From: Stichopus chloronotus | Lineage: Eukaryota > Echinodermata > Holothuroidea > Aspidochirotida > Stichopodidae | Assembly: GCA_021234535.1 (NCBI GenBank) | Contig: CM037843.1 | Coordinates: forward strand, 25,513,911-25,577,910 | DNA: 64,000 bases | Direction: 5' to 3' | Shown here: positions 44,918 through 58,445 of the stretch, piece by piece | Layout: every line of letters starts with the position of its first letter | Numbering within the stretch: position 1 is the stretch's first letter | Made by a program: the position numbers and the translations under genes | Notes under the pieces: generated by a model | What the model was told of the DNA's origin: nothing | Databases searched by the model: none | The model's input: only the letters and a program-made list of their open reading frames with translations

Positions 44918-45242
44918 AGGGCAGCTTCTCCTAAATGTAAACAAACACTTGCTAATGAGTTTTCATTTGTTATTGATTTTCTTATTTATGTAGTTCTACT
45001 GTTTCCGGGGTTGATGCCGGTATGTAATTAGAATCAAAGGTTTGGACAGCAAAGACCGGTGGAGGGGTCAGCAAAGCGTATGTTTCCGTAACTCTTATTC
45101 AGCATTCTTAAGGAATGGTCACGGATTTCCCCACCAGCATAACTTAGCGAATCACGTACCGTGTTCACAGAGGCATTACTTTTGTCCCATGTATAAGCTA
45201 TTTTGTCAAAGATATCTTTTCATAAACGGAGACTTAACTATA

Positions 45243-45423
45243 CACTCTTTAAATCCCAAACAGCGTGATTAAGGGTGACTCCAAAATTACGAGTGAATAT
45301 TCACTCTATAAGAATAACGATGACTTTGACTCTCTAGAGAGAAGCATTCTCACATCTTTAGAGTGAATACTCACTCTTAATTTTGGAGCCGTCCCTAATC
45401 TTCGTCTTTTGGGATTTAGAGAG
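45243..45423. mobile_element. Small palindromic MITE, 3' of FABP-type gene 1
   Basis: About 65-bp imperfect inverted repeats. The left arm reads CTCTTTAAATCCCAAA, then GACTCCAAAATTACGAGTG and AATATTCACTCTA. The right arm, reverse complemented, reads CTCTCTAAATCCCAAAA, GGCTCCAAAATTAAGAGTG and AGTATTCACTCTA. The two arms are separated by about 45 bp. TA flanks both sides, consistent with a TA target duplication. No ORF. Confidence 0.75.
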
Positions 45424-46725
45424 TAACCATTTTATTTTGACAGCAATTTACCACAACACTGACGAACAATAATAACCTTAAGTGACTGTAATGAAGTTTC
45501 TGTCGATCCTAGCCGACATATCAATCATTATGACTGGATAGTTGAGGTGTTTAAAACACGGTACAGGGTCGAAGAAAGGGAGAAACTACTCGAACCAACA
45601 CAAACGTTGTATAGCAGCCTGCTGACAACATGGAATTTCACAGAATATCCGTCTTTGAAGCTTATGTAGGCTATTTCACATACCCTGGCTCCATATGTGG
45701 ACAAGTAAAACCCATTGCAAGATACAGGAAGTGACCACCGAGTAGTCCCAATCCCTTCCCCTCCTTTAATCACGAAAATTGTGATTTTATAAAGTGACAT
45801 GTCATTTTAAGGAGAAGCCGGGGGTGGGAAGGGGGTGGGTCGAGCGGTGGATCGGGACTGGAGATGGATTAGAAATGCTTCATGTCTGGTATGTGTAATG
45901 AATTCGGGCTCGATGACACTCCAGACTTGCATGCCGTCATTAATTGATGACGACATGGTTTAGTTGGTTGAGGACGGCCCGATGGGTCTTCATTGGAGAA
46001 CTGAACAATATACTTAAGACATTCTGGCAAAACTGATTTGATAACATAGGGTAACTTTTCCACGTGTATAGTTACGTAACGTACTAGAAATGCACTACAG
46101 CTGCTATTGAATAAAACATCAACATGGGGCTTTCAGTAACCAGGTGAATGGCCAAATGATAATGTTATTGAATGATGCTAATAATCAATTTCGAGTTAAT
46201 CCATCATTATACATTTGTTTTGCAACCACTCCCCTCACGCCGAATCCCAGGTGAAACTTCGCCGCAGGTTTCACGGATCTTCTTTTACATAAGGCAACAA
46301 GGGCGGATTCACCAGTCCCCCTCCCCCGTCTTCCGACTTTCCCAAATTTGAATGTGATGATAAATAATATGGGTGACATAGATTTTTTTTTTTATCTTAA
46401 AGATCATGAAAAGCGGTCTAGCTACAGAATGGACATGAGGGGCTCACCCCCCCTCACAAAAAAAAAATGCTACCCGTCCGACATTCATGAGAATTAATTT
46501 ATTGATATTTTGGAAATGACAGTTTGTCTCCTGCAAAATTCCGCCAGTGCACATGAGAGCTTCACGTCGTTACACTATGTTCAGGTTTCACACAGCTGAG
46601 CATTTTGAACATCCATGATTTTATGATTTCATTGATTAATTATGTACTGTTTCAAAAGCCAGAAGACCAAGCAAACATGATATTGGTTATTATGTAAGGT
46701 TTCTTATTTTTATTTAAAGGTATGC
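45424..46725. other. Intergenic stretch
   Basis: No gene or repeat family recognised beyond short T- and C/A-runs (46380, 46450). Confidence 0.3.
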
Positions 46726-46840
46726 AGAACGACCAAAGTGAGGGGAGCTTAGATTACAATGCAACCTATTATATAACATACGTAGGGCACTAGACTAAGA
46801 AATTTCCTTTCTGTGAGGGTGAAAATTTGGCATGACACAA
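46726..46840 (+). repeat. Dispersed ~110-bp repeat, copy 1
   Basis: Contains GCAGAACGACCAAAGTGAGG, AGGGCACTAGA and TTTGGCATG in the same order and spacing as 49244-49345. Confidence 0.5.
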
Positions 46841-49243
46841 GAATATTTGGTGATGAAATGGACTGTTGGTTTCAACTTGTTTATGCTGAGTTTTAATTCT
46901 GTTGGAACTCATAGATGGGTCGCCATTGTTTTTTTAATCAGATAAATGCATTTAAGCTAGGGAATTCCAACAGAGGTAGGGGTTTCGGGACTTTGTTCTT
47001 TTGTTCTTCCATAGAAGTAGCAAAATAACTATCAGAAAATGTGCAAATTTGTTCAGACTTTTGTGCAGCGAAAAACTTCCAATAATGGTAAGGAAATGGG
47101 TTTTCCATGCAATAAAATATTGACAATACCATTTCTAGGACCTTACTTGTGAAGACTGAAAAGGGAGATTTTAGGCGATCAAAACGATTGTGTAAACGCT
47201 TCGCAAACTGGTGAAGGCGCTAGGCCTAAATTGTCTCCTTATTCACCCTCCTAACCTTTTTTGCAGAATTACGGGTGCACCATTGCAGAAGAGGCATGTA
47301 CTGCATTGCCATCAGGACACTGTAACTTAATTTATTCGTCACGACTTCTTACTGAGGCTCCTAACTCATGTGTCAGCCCCCCCCCCCTAAAAAAAAAAAA
47401 CAACGAAGTGCCCAATATAATAGTTTGCGTGATCTGATAAAATCACTCGTGTCAGAATCCACACTTAGGTTCCTCTGCATGCCGCTACTTCCATCCCACT
47501 GGCTTCGGAAGCGGATTGGAGGACAGATAGTTTTCATGCAGTCAACTAGGCATTACCGTAACTTTTACCTCTTCTGTAAACCAAAAGACTCAGCCTGCAA
47601 CAAAAAGTAGTCTCGTTTTTTCATGCTTATAATGAAATGATTCTTGGGATTTGATGAACCGTTTATACCTTACAACTTCTTTGATTTTTTTCAGTTTGAT
47701 GCAAAATTCATCAAAATAAGTTATTTCGAATAGTGAGATCTTTGAAAATTTGGTCCTTTACTACCGTGTGGCCAAGCCAAGGAATGTGATGGATGGTATG
47801 GAATTTCCCCCTAATTTTAACATACTCTTAATAAGCACCTCAGGCAATGAAAATCGAAATGGCAGTTGGATTAAAGGGCGCTTTCTAACATGCTTCGATT
47901 TTCTGATTTTGGTGAAATCCAAACACCATCGAACCCCTCTAACAAAATCCGAGAGAGACCTGCCCTTGGCTACTTTATAACATCAGAGGAGCACCCATGT
48001 TCCCAGTAATGTTTCAATTTTCCTCCAGTGGTTTCAGACTAGTCAACACAAGACAACAAGACAACACAACGAGTTTCTTTTTAACATATATATATATATA
48101 TATAGTTCAACACTCCTAGACAATAAAATTTCACTAAAGATTCCATAGTTTACTCAGTAAAATTATCAGTATACCACGACATGCAGGAAACGATTTGGAA
48201 TGAACTTTTTTATCAATTAACAATTTAACATTACACATGATACTCAAACAAGCCTGAAGTAATCCTGAGGTATGTTGGTGGCGCGAAATATTAACCTGAT
48301 TCATACGTTACTGTACAATATTTCTGATCACTACTGGCATATTTTAGGGGCGATCATTAAAGAAGTAGCATGACACATTCTGTATTTGCCCAACCTCAAT
48401 GTTACTCCACATCAGTTAATCTTAAAAGAACTAACGGAAACCATCATTTGGTAATCATTTTTTCAGGACTATACTTTGATCAAATGACTTGGGCTTTGAG
48501 AGTTTAATATGTGATGTGATAATAAAATTCCATCGATTAGAGACTTTGACCTACATTACAAACTTTTACAAGGTTTTCTCGATCATCTTTTAAGAGTTAT
48601 GATGTATAGTTCGATGGGGAATGAAACCACTGGACTCTCCTTATGAAAATACAAAACAAAAGTGTTTGGACAAGGCTTAAAAAAGTTTCGTTCAAAAATA
48701 TTGTCTCCTCACCAAGTTGCACTATTTTGAAATTCAGAGAAGGCCAGACATTTTTTTTTTTTGCATCAGTTGAATGTAAACGGACTTGAGCAAGTCGAAT
48801 TAGGGTGTCTTACAACCCCTGCCAGCAGGAGGTTAATGTATTTCATTGTTTTCTGTACCCTTCATTTTCATGTGCTCATGTGCTTGTCATGCAGGGATCA
48901 CATTATCAATAGCTTATTCATAACTGTCAATCTATTTGTCAATAAATTATAATGGAAAACCAAACGTGTTCAATCACAATGTCAAAAAGGCAGTGTTCTA
49001 GTTGAGTTTGTATGAACGTACAACTTGCAATCCCCCCAAAAGTCAACAACATATTCACATAAATTTTGGTGATGGTGTTCACTACATCTTGGTCTGTAAT
49101 TTAGCAATTGTGTTTATTTTCAAAGGTTCTGACTTTTGCTTTCGTTTGAGGATTTCTTCTCATGAAAGTTTCTGGCCCTACATCAAGGGCGTTCAGATTT
49201 CCCACATATAAGCATGTAAGGTTTCTAACTGTAATTAAACATT
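46841..49243. other. Gene-free intergenic stretch
   Basis: No gene recognised. It contains a C/A-run at about 47378-47400, a TA microsatellite at about 48085-48104 and AT-rich sequence. Confidence 0.3.
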
Positions 49244-49345
49244 AGGCAGAACGACAAAAGTGAGGTGGGACATGCAATCAATTACACAAAAGTGAGGGCG
49301 CTAGAAAGAAAAATGTCCTGTGTTCAAGGGCGACATTTTGGCATG
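49244..49345 (+). repeat. Dispersed ~110-bp repeat, copy 2
   Basis: GCAGAACGACAAAAGTGAGG, AGGGCGCTAGAAAG and ATTTTGGCATGTG match copy 1 at 46726-46840. Confidence 0.5.
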
Positions 49346-52300
49346 TGTTGTGCAACTTACCTGGACAAACATGCTGCCCTGAAACGATAGTGACGTTAAA
49401 TCTGCCTAAGACCAACTGAGGTGATTCAGCGAGCTCAGCGCTGACAGTTTAGTCAAGAGTTTTGTGTGGCACGTGACTGTGCCAATAACAGAATAAAATG
49501 GCTTGAACAGACTTTTCGAGGTAACCTCGGCCCTCCTGTCTATAAGTTTAACATGTAATGATATCTAAGTAATTATTTTTTAAAAAGCCCTTCAGTTGTA
49601 GTATTTTTTGGTAGAAAACTATCGATCGATTCGGAATAACTGTAGAAGACTAGGAAATCGCAGCAAGGGTTGGTCCTTGATAATTTGGGATGCAAGTGAG
49701 TGCCAGGATTTGACAATGTATTCTTTATCAAATTGTCATAAAAAAAATCAAGATATGTAAGTAAGAACGAGTACCATACGGGAAGAAATGGGACGTTCAG
49801 GGGGTGTGGGGTGAGAGGATGGTTGCAAAGGGATAATCTGTTGCGAGTGCCCCTAAAATCATCCACGTCATTCGACTCTTTTTAAATTTCAGTATAAACA
49901 TTAAAAGGAAAGAAAGAGTTTGTTTCCCCCAAAAAGTGTCATAGACCAATAATTATAAACACAGAACTTAGATTACTGAAAACAAAGAAGGACGGTGGTC
50001 TTCTCCTTAAGAAATAAGTTTCTCACTTGTAGAAATTTAATTATTTGTTGCTCAAGAATAATTTCTACACCCAAACTTTTAAAAGTTCAAATGATGAATC
50101 TTTTGTAACTCACTCCTATGCGTAACATGAGGAGCTGAAGCATCTGCAGACGTTTATTGGTGAGAATAAATGTTTTAAGAGTGTCTAAACCTATTTCGTA
50201 TGCCGGCAATGATGGTTTATTTTAAACGCCCCATTTCCCTTTAAATAGGCAATTTATCACTTTAAAACCATAAACAAAAGTAAAACTATAACTCTGGTAA
50301 CCAGAGGCCTTAGGCTGTCACAAGTAAAATTTAAAAATGCGGGTATAGGACCAAGATTAGCCTCCAAAGAGTGGTAGAACTAGTAAAACAAAATGTAACC
50401 CAAATAGGTATTACTAACAGAATGAGTTGTCGGAAGAGAAGGGGTGGGGGTGGGGTTGATGTACGTTAATGGACCCTTTAGAGCAGTGCTTCTCAGAGTG
50501 GTCCCCATCTTCTCCCCCTCCCTTCCAGGAGAGTTGGGAAGTCTTAGATGACGACTACACAGGGACGACATAGGGACGACATAGGGACGACAGGGACGGC
50601 ACATGGATCAGGGGCGTTCGTACTGACTTGGGGGTCTCTGGTAATTACGAAAAATGACGGAAGAGATTTAAGACACAATAAGACGTTCAGTAGGGTCTCT
50701 TTGTCTGCTATGTCTTGCCCTCGTCAGTCTTCCAAACAGTCTTGGCATCACTTGAAGAGGACATCACACATTCGTAGCCTTACGCAACTATACACACCAC
50801 TCTCACCCTTCGAAATGGTGACGTAAAGTGATTGCGTGCGTACGTAGAAAGTAAAAACGTTGAAATTTCATCTCCAAGTTTGGTACGGCTTTTAATTACA
50901 CCATTCAGACAATCTGGGAAAATAAATAGGTTTCAGTTGGTTAATTCCGCCATATGATTTCAATTTCTTCATTCAAAACGACAGAAAGTGTAGAATACGA
51001 TAATGTAGTGGTTGACAGTTTTCATTCAAATCAAGGGTGTGCTTCTTTGAACAAGCCAATGGGGAGTATACTAGTATTGAACATTCAGTTAGACAAAACA
51101 ACTCGGGATCACCGACACCGCAATGTTGTGATCAGTTCGTAGGTTATTAGTAAATACAGTGCTTCCTTTCACCAAATACTGAATTCCTTATACCGACCAA
51201 GGAGCGACAACTTGAGTAGTATGTTTTTGATACACCAGTGAGACATGTACTGTTGCATATTCATTATGTAGGAACTTATAGTATAAGAACCGTCAATTTT
51301 CAAATATGTGTTCTTCTTTTTTTACTGTTTTTGTGCCAATCCCGTAGCTTTTCAAAGTAGTTACTGCCATTTTCCTTCATTGAAAGACGTAGTCCGTCCA
51401 TGTACAACCTCGCGTATACATTTAAAAATAAAGAAAAGTTAAGATCAAACATAATCTTATCCTTCTGGTTTTTCAGTACACATGCAATCACTTTGACTTT
51501 GGGCTAGTCTCTATACCAGTTCCAGTGTATGCCTGCCCTTCCGCAGGTTTTGGCTATTCTTTCAAATAGAGTCTAAGTTATAAGGCAAATGATCATCCCA
51601 TCAGTTCACGTGAATCGCGTTCCTCAGAATTCAACTCTGAAGTCATCTTGGTCATTTTTAGTTCGAGCTTCGAATCAACTTATTAGCCGTTTACATTTGA
51701 CTTGTACACGCAAGTATAATACACACAGTAGCCTACAGTTAGGAAATACACAGCGCACTATAAAGCATCCAAGCAATTAATGGGACGGTCTGTCGAGCGT
51801 ACGACCATAGATTTTGATTAGGACGGTAGTCGGGGACTGAAGGAACAGTACTAGTTCAGCTCAAGACGGGGAACGGGACGGTAGTTGGAGAATTACCGCT
51901 TCAGAGCAACGACGAACTCTACTTTAACTTCTGCAGGGTTATCTGTAGGCCTGTCTGTACATATGTCCATACATTTGTACATCATGATAACCATACTAAT
52001 ATCATGTCAAAAATAACAATCTTGACAGTCTAAGCATACTCAAACACACGACGCTTACACAGAAATTCAAGATAAGAAAAATGCAAGATAAACGGAAATC
52101 ATGCTTGCTTGAAAAATCAACGTTACAACTTTAACCAAGAAACGAATTTGCCAGAGTTGTCTACCCATTAAATCGATATCTGATTACACTAAACAAACAT
52201 GCTTTGTAACCCGTGAATTGAATATAATATAATTTTGTTAAAACCAGAAACTAATATATCTTTAATTATCTACCTTAATTGATCAATCCTTCATTGATTG

Positions 52301-54377
52301 GGTGTCGATTTGTAAATATAATTTTGTCAGTCATATGATCGACACGTGATAACGATACCTGACTGTGTATAACCGCACTGCATGTGTAGCGATGAAGTAC
52401 CTGCATGCTAATAGGGAGCTAAACCTGGTATCTCGTAAACAAACAAATGGTCCAGCTTTTAATCAGAGGGGCTTATCTCAACGATTGCCACGTACTGTAA
52501 AGATCAACAAAATTAATCAAGGAATTAATAAGACAGGGTCAAAATTCAAAAGATATTTTCGGTATAAATTTTGTTTAACTTTGCAATAAGTTTAATGAGA
52601 ATATATTACGCTTTATCAAATCTAAAAGAACCGCATATCTCCAGCTACATATATGGACTGTGTGTATACATTGGTGAATAATGAAAACAGTAGGATTTAT
52701 TAGCTGAGATTTTTCCTTAAAAGTTGGTGAAAGTGCAAGTCAGGACGAGTAATAAGATAATTGCAACAATACAAATCCTAAATCACATCAATTTTTATAT
52801 TATTTATATGATAATTATTATTATGATTATTACATGATATTACATGGAATCATCACGTCAGAAGCATCGTCATCTCTTAACTTTTTTCGTTTTTTAAATA
52901 AATGAGCAGTTTTAAGTTTTAAATGATGAATTGGCAAGCAGGCAAGGACCTATAGTTGTCACATTCCTTACATTAGTCTAAGCTTACCCTTGACACAGTT
53001 TCTGTGAGATGGGGAATGGATGGGTGTGAGGATGTGACTCCAATAATAGGCCTATCATCCCAAACTTACATTACCGCACAGAATGTACGTTTCATTCCTT
53101 CTCTATTTACACTGCCAGGCCGCAGCTACGATGGATTAAGAGTGGTTATCAGTATTTTAATGCAATATGTAGTATATATTTAGTATAAGAATATAGTTGT
53201 GATTATAGTAATGATACCTCAGTTTGCATCAGAACCAGTTTACAAAGGCCAAAACTTTCCGAAGAAGGTGTGGACAGTCCTTTCTCTTTTACCCTCCCCT
53301 AGCACGACGTTCAATAACACTGGTTTCCCACAGGGCCCATCAATTATGGGGGGGGGGGGGAATGCTCATGCGGCGGCCCATCATCACTTACATTATAGCT
53401 AAATTAATGAGAAGACTATCCAAGAGGAACGGCTGACAATGATCGCACTAGAAATATGTTGGATAAAAATACCCCCAGATCGCTGGAAATTACCTTCCCC
53501 AGTCTCGATAGCCGCCCTGACACTCTTGCGTCTCCCCCCCCCCCAAAAAAAAATAAAAAGTCGTTGTTGGGGCACCCGTCTACCGCCCGACTGAAGGCGA
53601 ATACAGAACAGAGTACTTGATAAGATGTATCTAAAACAAATTGTAGTTTGTTAAAGATACATTTTCATGCCGTTACACTATGCAATGTGGCCGAGTGCAG
53701 GAATAGATTTCGATTTCAAGCTCGGTTACTGTCATACCGACACACATAAACAGAATACCACCGGCACTCTTACACTCCCTTTCCAATTGATAGATTGATT
53801 CAGGGAGGAAAATGCTCCATGACTGAAACGAGCCACTCACGGATAGATTCTTTCAAGACTGGTTAATTCAATGATCGCAGTTAGTGTAAGGTTTCTGTTA
53901 CGTTGTGGTATGCAAGAAGAATGCAACTGTTTCTGCAATGTTTTGAGATGTAAATGAGCTTTTTTTGTCCACGTGTGTCTTGGTATTACTTGTTTTCGTT
54001 AGTTTCCTTCTAGGGAGCCCATGCAGGAGCAGGACTCAAAATAAAGTACACAGAATGCTCGCATAATCAAGAGTCATATTATTTTCTCTGTATCCCGAGT
54101 CCATCACTCGTCCGGGTATAGACCCACCTTGGGCGGGAAAACAGGCTACATTAGTTTTACCGTAATTTCGCTTATCATAACGACAGACGTGCTCTGTAGA
54201 ATTTCACGACTGTACTGGGATAAAGATGTTGGAAAATGGTACCGACAAAGGTGTGGTTACCACTGACGAATGCGCCATGCGCCATTTATCATGCACCATT
54301 CATCATGCGCCATATCCGATACTGCCGTTATGAGCCAGCTGTAGAGTTTGAAGCTGCTGTTGCTATCACCATTAAGC
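49346..54377. other. Gene-free intergenic stretch
   Basis: No exon recognised on either strand. It holds G- and C-tracts near 53349 and 53537 and a short GGGACGACATA triplication near 50561-50595. Open frames of 60-97 codons here show no family pattern. Confidence 0.3.
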
Positions 54378-54558
54378 AATGGCGTAGCTACGATGATGGG
54401 GGGGGGGGGGGGGGTGGGCTCCAAAATATGATAGTCCCCCTGATTTATGAGGGTTAGATATTAAAAAAGACTGTTTCTTGCAGACGTAGGCCACCTCATT
54501 CATGCGACATCCCCCCCCCAAAAAAAAAAAAACTATAATCGTAGCTACTGCCCTGCCA
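54378..54558. mobile_element. Small TIR element with GTAGCTACG ends
   Basis: The left end reads AATGGCGTAGCTACGATGAT followed by a long G-run. The right end, reverse complemented, reads GGCAGTAGCTACGATTATAG followed by a T-run and a G-run. About 180 bp, no ORF. It resembles the GTAGCCA-ended element at 7.39 kb in design. Confidence 0.5.
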
Positions 54559-55400
54559 TTAAGTCGACGAGAAGCAGAAGATGGAAGACGATGTCACTAT
54601 TGAGAGATAAAGAGACAGGGTTATAGGGATCTGATGACCTGCTACTGCGAACGGTCGAAAATTGAAGAAGGGAATATAAAGTGAGTACCCTGTTTGTGTT
54701 TTCCAGTGTAAATTTTTAAGATGACACAATTCTGCCAAGAGTACGAAGTTATCTTTTAGGGATTAGTTACATACTCGAATGTTGTGTAGATTTGTTCTTT
54801 TCACATGCGAAATTGGAGAAAATTCGGGACCTTTCTTCAAGTTATTTTATTTCCAATGTGCAGATTTAGAATGAGAGTTTCGTGAAACTGGTGAGACACT
54901 AGTGAAACATTGACCAGTCGAGAAGGGGAGGGGTGAGGTTGGAGAAACGGGAGTGGGCTCTACGTCCATGCTTGTAACGAAACATTTCATTACATTAGCC
55001 ACCCTTCCTCTTTTACGCTATTGGCGGACATGTACCATACCACCTGGTTCTACACCAACTTTAGGAGATGAAAAACATTAAGAACGTTGCGTGTAAATTC
55101 TCGAATAATGAAATAAGCCGATACGAAATAAAATGTTAACAGATTAACCAATACCTTTACCTCAGAATCAATCAAAAGAAACCAAATAAATATAAATACA
55201 TGCATCACTTCGGTTTATTTCATGGTTTTCTCAGTTTTGGACTTGGTATCCTCTGATATCTTTTTTGAAGTGATTTTATTGTAACATATTTCTATGAAAA
55301 ATATAAATCAAATTTATTAAGACGGTGATTAAGACACAATGAGGAAAACGTTAACTTTGAAATTTTATGAATATTTTCTTTGTGACAGTTCTTTAATCAT
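54559..55400. other. Intergenic stretch and 3' UTR of FABP-type gene 2
   Basis: The right part is the 3' flank of the minus-strand gene. Candidate minus-strand AATAAA signals (TTTATT on plus) lie at 55313-55318 and 55275-55280. Nothing else recognised. Confidence 0.4.
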
Positions 55401-55781
55401 CTATTTGCTGAAGAAGACCTTTCCGGTTTTACCACCGAATTCGATGGTGTAGACCATGTTGCCTCCTTCGATTGACCTCCTGAGTACCACTCCGGATTTC
55501 CCCTTGAACACCACGGCGTCACCATCCCAGGAAGTTGTCCCACTGTAGGCCCTACCGAAGAGTTCCCCTTCTGATGGTCCACCGACAGTTATGGAGTGAG
55601 ATCCCGTCTTTCCGAGTCCACCGGTAGCAGTGAAGGTAAAGTTGTCCCCATCTTGTTTGATCTCGACGGTTGCCCCCTGGAGCTTGGCGGGGTCCCTGTT
55701 TTCGGAAGGAGCACCGAATGCATCCAGTACATCGTTAAGTCCCTCAAATTTAGAAACAGTCCATTTGCCGTTGAAAGCCAT
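55401..55781 (-). CDS. FABP1-type cytosolic lipid-binding protein, paralog 2
   Basis: 126 codons in a single exon, from MAFNGKWTVSKFEGL to GGKTGKVFFSK. The FABP pattern is clear: NGKW at the start, FEGLNDVLDAFG (helix region), EIKQDGDNFTFTATGG, ITVGGPSEGELFGR, WDGDAVVFKG and MVYTIEFGG. No Arg-x-Tyr near the end, so liver-type. Hand count gives about 84% identity to paralog 3 and about 55% to paralog 1. The ATG follows an acceptor, ATTTTCAG, by 15 bases (exon from 55796 down). As in paralog 1, no intron interrupts the coding sequence. The likely role is intracellular transport of fatty acids or similar lipids; the ligand is unknown. Confidence 0.88.
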   Translation of the reverse strand: MAFNGKWTVSKFEGLNDVLDAFGAPSENRDPAKLQGATVEIKQDGDNFTFTATGGLGKTGSHSITVGGPSEGELFGRAYSGTTSWDGDAVVFKGKSGVVLRRSIEGGNMVYTIEFGGKTGKVFFSK

Positions 55782-55796
55782 GGTTATTGACGATGT

Positions 55797-58359
55797 CTGA
55801 AAATAGTTAAAATGTACATATTATGATGGTTAGATTATTGAAGAAAGGATTGATTTGACGACGCTCACTTGATATTTTTTTGTTACGATATCATCCTCTG
55901 TTGCCCCCCTCCCAGCATCCCCACCCTACCCCGTCTCAAAGGAACCATTTTTGGTTTTCTCTTACTCATTTTCTGAATGGTTATGACTCACTCTTACCAC
56001 ATTTCTAATATGTAATCACTGACTAAAATTTACGTAATGGAATGAGACGACCATTTCGTATTCTTAAGTTCTGCGAAGGAGATTCTTAATCCTTTAATCA
56101 TGACGGATGACGTCACGTATAGGTTGTTAGAATATTTCTGTCTCTGGCAGCACTCATGGGACTTATAAATTGATGAAGGTAATAAAAGCACACACCAGAG
56201 AAATATTGTTATTAATTGAAAACTGTATGAGACCCAGAGGAACATATTTGAGAGGATGTATAGAAGACACATTTAGACACTTTTTTTTTGTTTAAACCTC
56301 ACCAGCATGTTTTGCTTACTGCTTAAAAACTTAGCACTAAATCAAACAAACATGAACAAATCACATTTTCTCTTTTATATTTTTTATGCCTCTGAGCATG
56401 TTTCCTGTCTGCTTATCTGAAGAGGCAATAAAAATGGAATACAGTTTACATGTTTCTTAGGAAAATAATTTGTAACGAGATCATTTAACTTAATTTCTGA
56501 ATTTATTCCATATCACATTATCGTGTTTATTTTTCATTAATCATATAGACTTTGCCATTCATTCTTCAATTCTGACATACCAAACATTTACTCTGCTTCT
56601 ACGTCCACTTAACACCACCCTTCCTCCTCTCTTTCTCCTCCTCCTTCGATTTCAATTTCATTTATATACCTATTCTCCATGTTGTTTTTGTTGTATAACT
56701 AATTTTGTAACTAAAAACAAAGTTGAGGTAAAGGATATATCCCATTTCAAGTTGCCCTTCTTTTTTTAATTTTTTCGAAAGCTTCAAATGAAATAAATTC
56801 AAGAAAAAAAGTACACAAAGGTCTATAGGGTAAGACTCAAGAATACCATGAGAGCCTAACGTCATAGGACACATTTCATCACCTTAAGAAAAGGAAGAAC
56901 CAACTCATAACCTACAATTTCCTCAAAAAGTAAAAAATGTTCCCCACAATTCTTTATAGCACTACTGTCTGTTTTCTGTCGCCCATCTACCCCGTCCCCC
57001 CATGTGGTATTCGCTGGTACCAACAATGGGTACGTTAGTACCCCGGTCGGGTTGAAAACCCTGGCATTAGATGAAGATGTTTGGTATTTTGTGTGATGGA
57101 CTAACAAGGGGTTGACATTACCATTATTGATGAACTCCGTATATCATGTTTGTTGTTTCACGTTGGTTAATGGCATGTAATGATGCAATTTTCTGAAACA
57201 TAGGAGGTTTGTGTTTTTAAAGACAGACAAAGCCACAAACATAAATGCTTTAACTGGGCGTCTTCTTGACACCCGTTCATGAGTTTCGTCTTGATAAACC
57301 TGCAAATGTTTCAAGTTTTACGGTACACTCTTGGCACGTACTCGTATACAGTGAATAATACTGATATGATCGAAAATCTGTATAACACACATACACATAC
57401 ATTCAAGATATGTTTTATTTCTAATTGGAAGTTAAAACTATAGTAAAGTTTGCAGATAGTTATCAAGAAGAGACTGACGTCACATGACGTATTAATATAA
57501 GATGACCAATCATTTTAGGTCAAGCTATTTAAAACAGCATTAACCTGCCTGTTAATACACTTCTTGCTGTTTTAGATCTGTTGATTAATGCTATCAATTC
57601 TATGGCGGATATCATGTATACCCGTAACCGTTGCTTATCACCAAGTACGAATATCTTTCCTTTGACAATTTTCTCGTTTGCACACCACAAGTAAGACAGA
57701 CTTTCATCAAGGATTAAGTTTGATACATTATTCTTCTTTTTTTGGGGGGGGGGGGGAGAGGGGCAGTCGTGAAAAAAAAAAACGTTCCCAGAGAGATTTT
57801 TATTCAATCGAATGCTGTTTATATACTGAACAGTAAGACCGTCTGGAAGAGAATTAGCGAAACTTCTATCAATTTTCTTGTAATTAGGCCGGTATTCTAG
57901 CTTTTAAGCAGGACGTAATTCATCACCAGACAGTGGTGTACATGTGCACATCTTTTTACAATATTTTTCTAAAGAAATACTGATTCACGTACATTCACGT
58001 ATACATTAATGTATCATCTGTAGGGTACTTACAAGTCTATGCCTGCAGGTATCATTCATCGCTCATACTGACACCATGGAAAATTACAGAAGGGACTATT
58101 GTACATTCTGATTCCGATCATCTCAAGATTTTTTACTGTAATCTACAAACCAATGAACCCACCCGTTATGAAATGGAACCTGAAATATTCTTCACCCCCC
58201 TCCCTCCCCGGGAGGAACGAACGAACGACATCGAATATACTTTTGGTTATCTGTTGTCTTCTTCAATTGGAAGAAGTTGATAAAATATTTTCAATAGGAA
58301 AAGAAACAATATTGGAGATGAGAAAGAAACAGAGTAAGAAAGAAAGAAAATATACTCAC
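55797..58359 (-). other. 5'-UTR intron of FABP-type gene 2
   Basis: Runs from donor GTGAGT (58359-58354) to acceptor TTTTCAG (ending 55797). AT-rich, with a G-run near 57745-57757. No nested gene recognised. Confidence 0.5.
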
Positions 58360-58420
58360 AGATTTTGATGGACGAGATCCACAGTGATGAATGAGTTCTG
58401 ATGGGTGGTGATTGATCGGA
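58360..58420 (-). other. 5'-UTR exon of FABP-type gene 2
   Basis: Ends ATCAAAATCT|GTGAGTAT on the minus strand. The start is inferred from the TATA-like box about 30 bp upstream. By analogy with paralog 1 it would be the untranslated first exon. Confidence 0.5.
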
Positions 58421-58445
58421 GTGGCAACATCTTACACTTTCTTCG

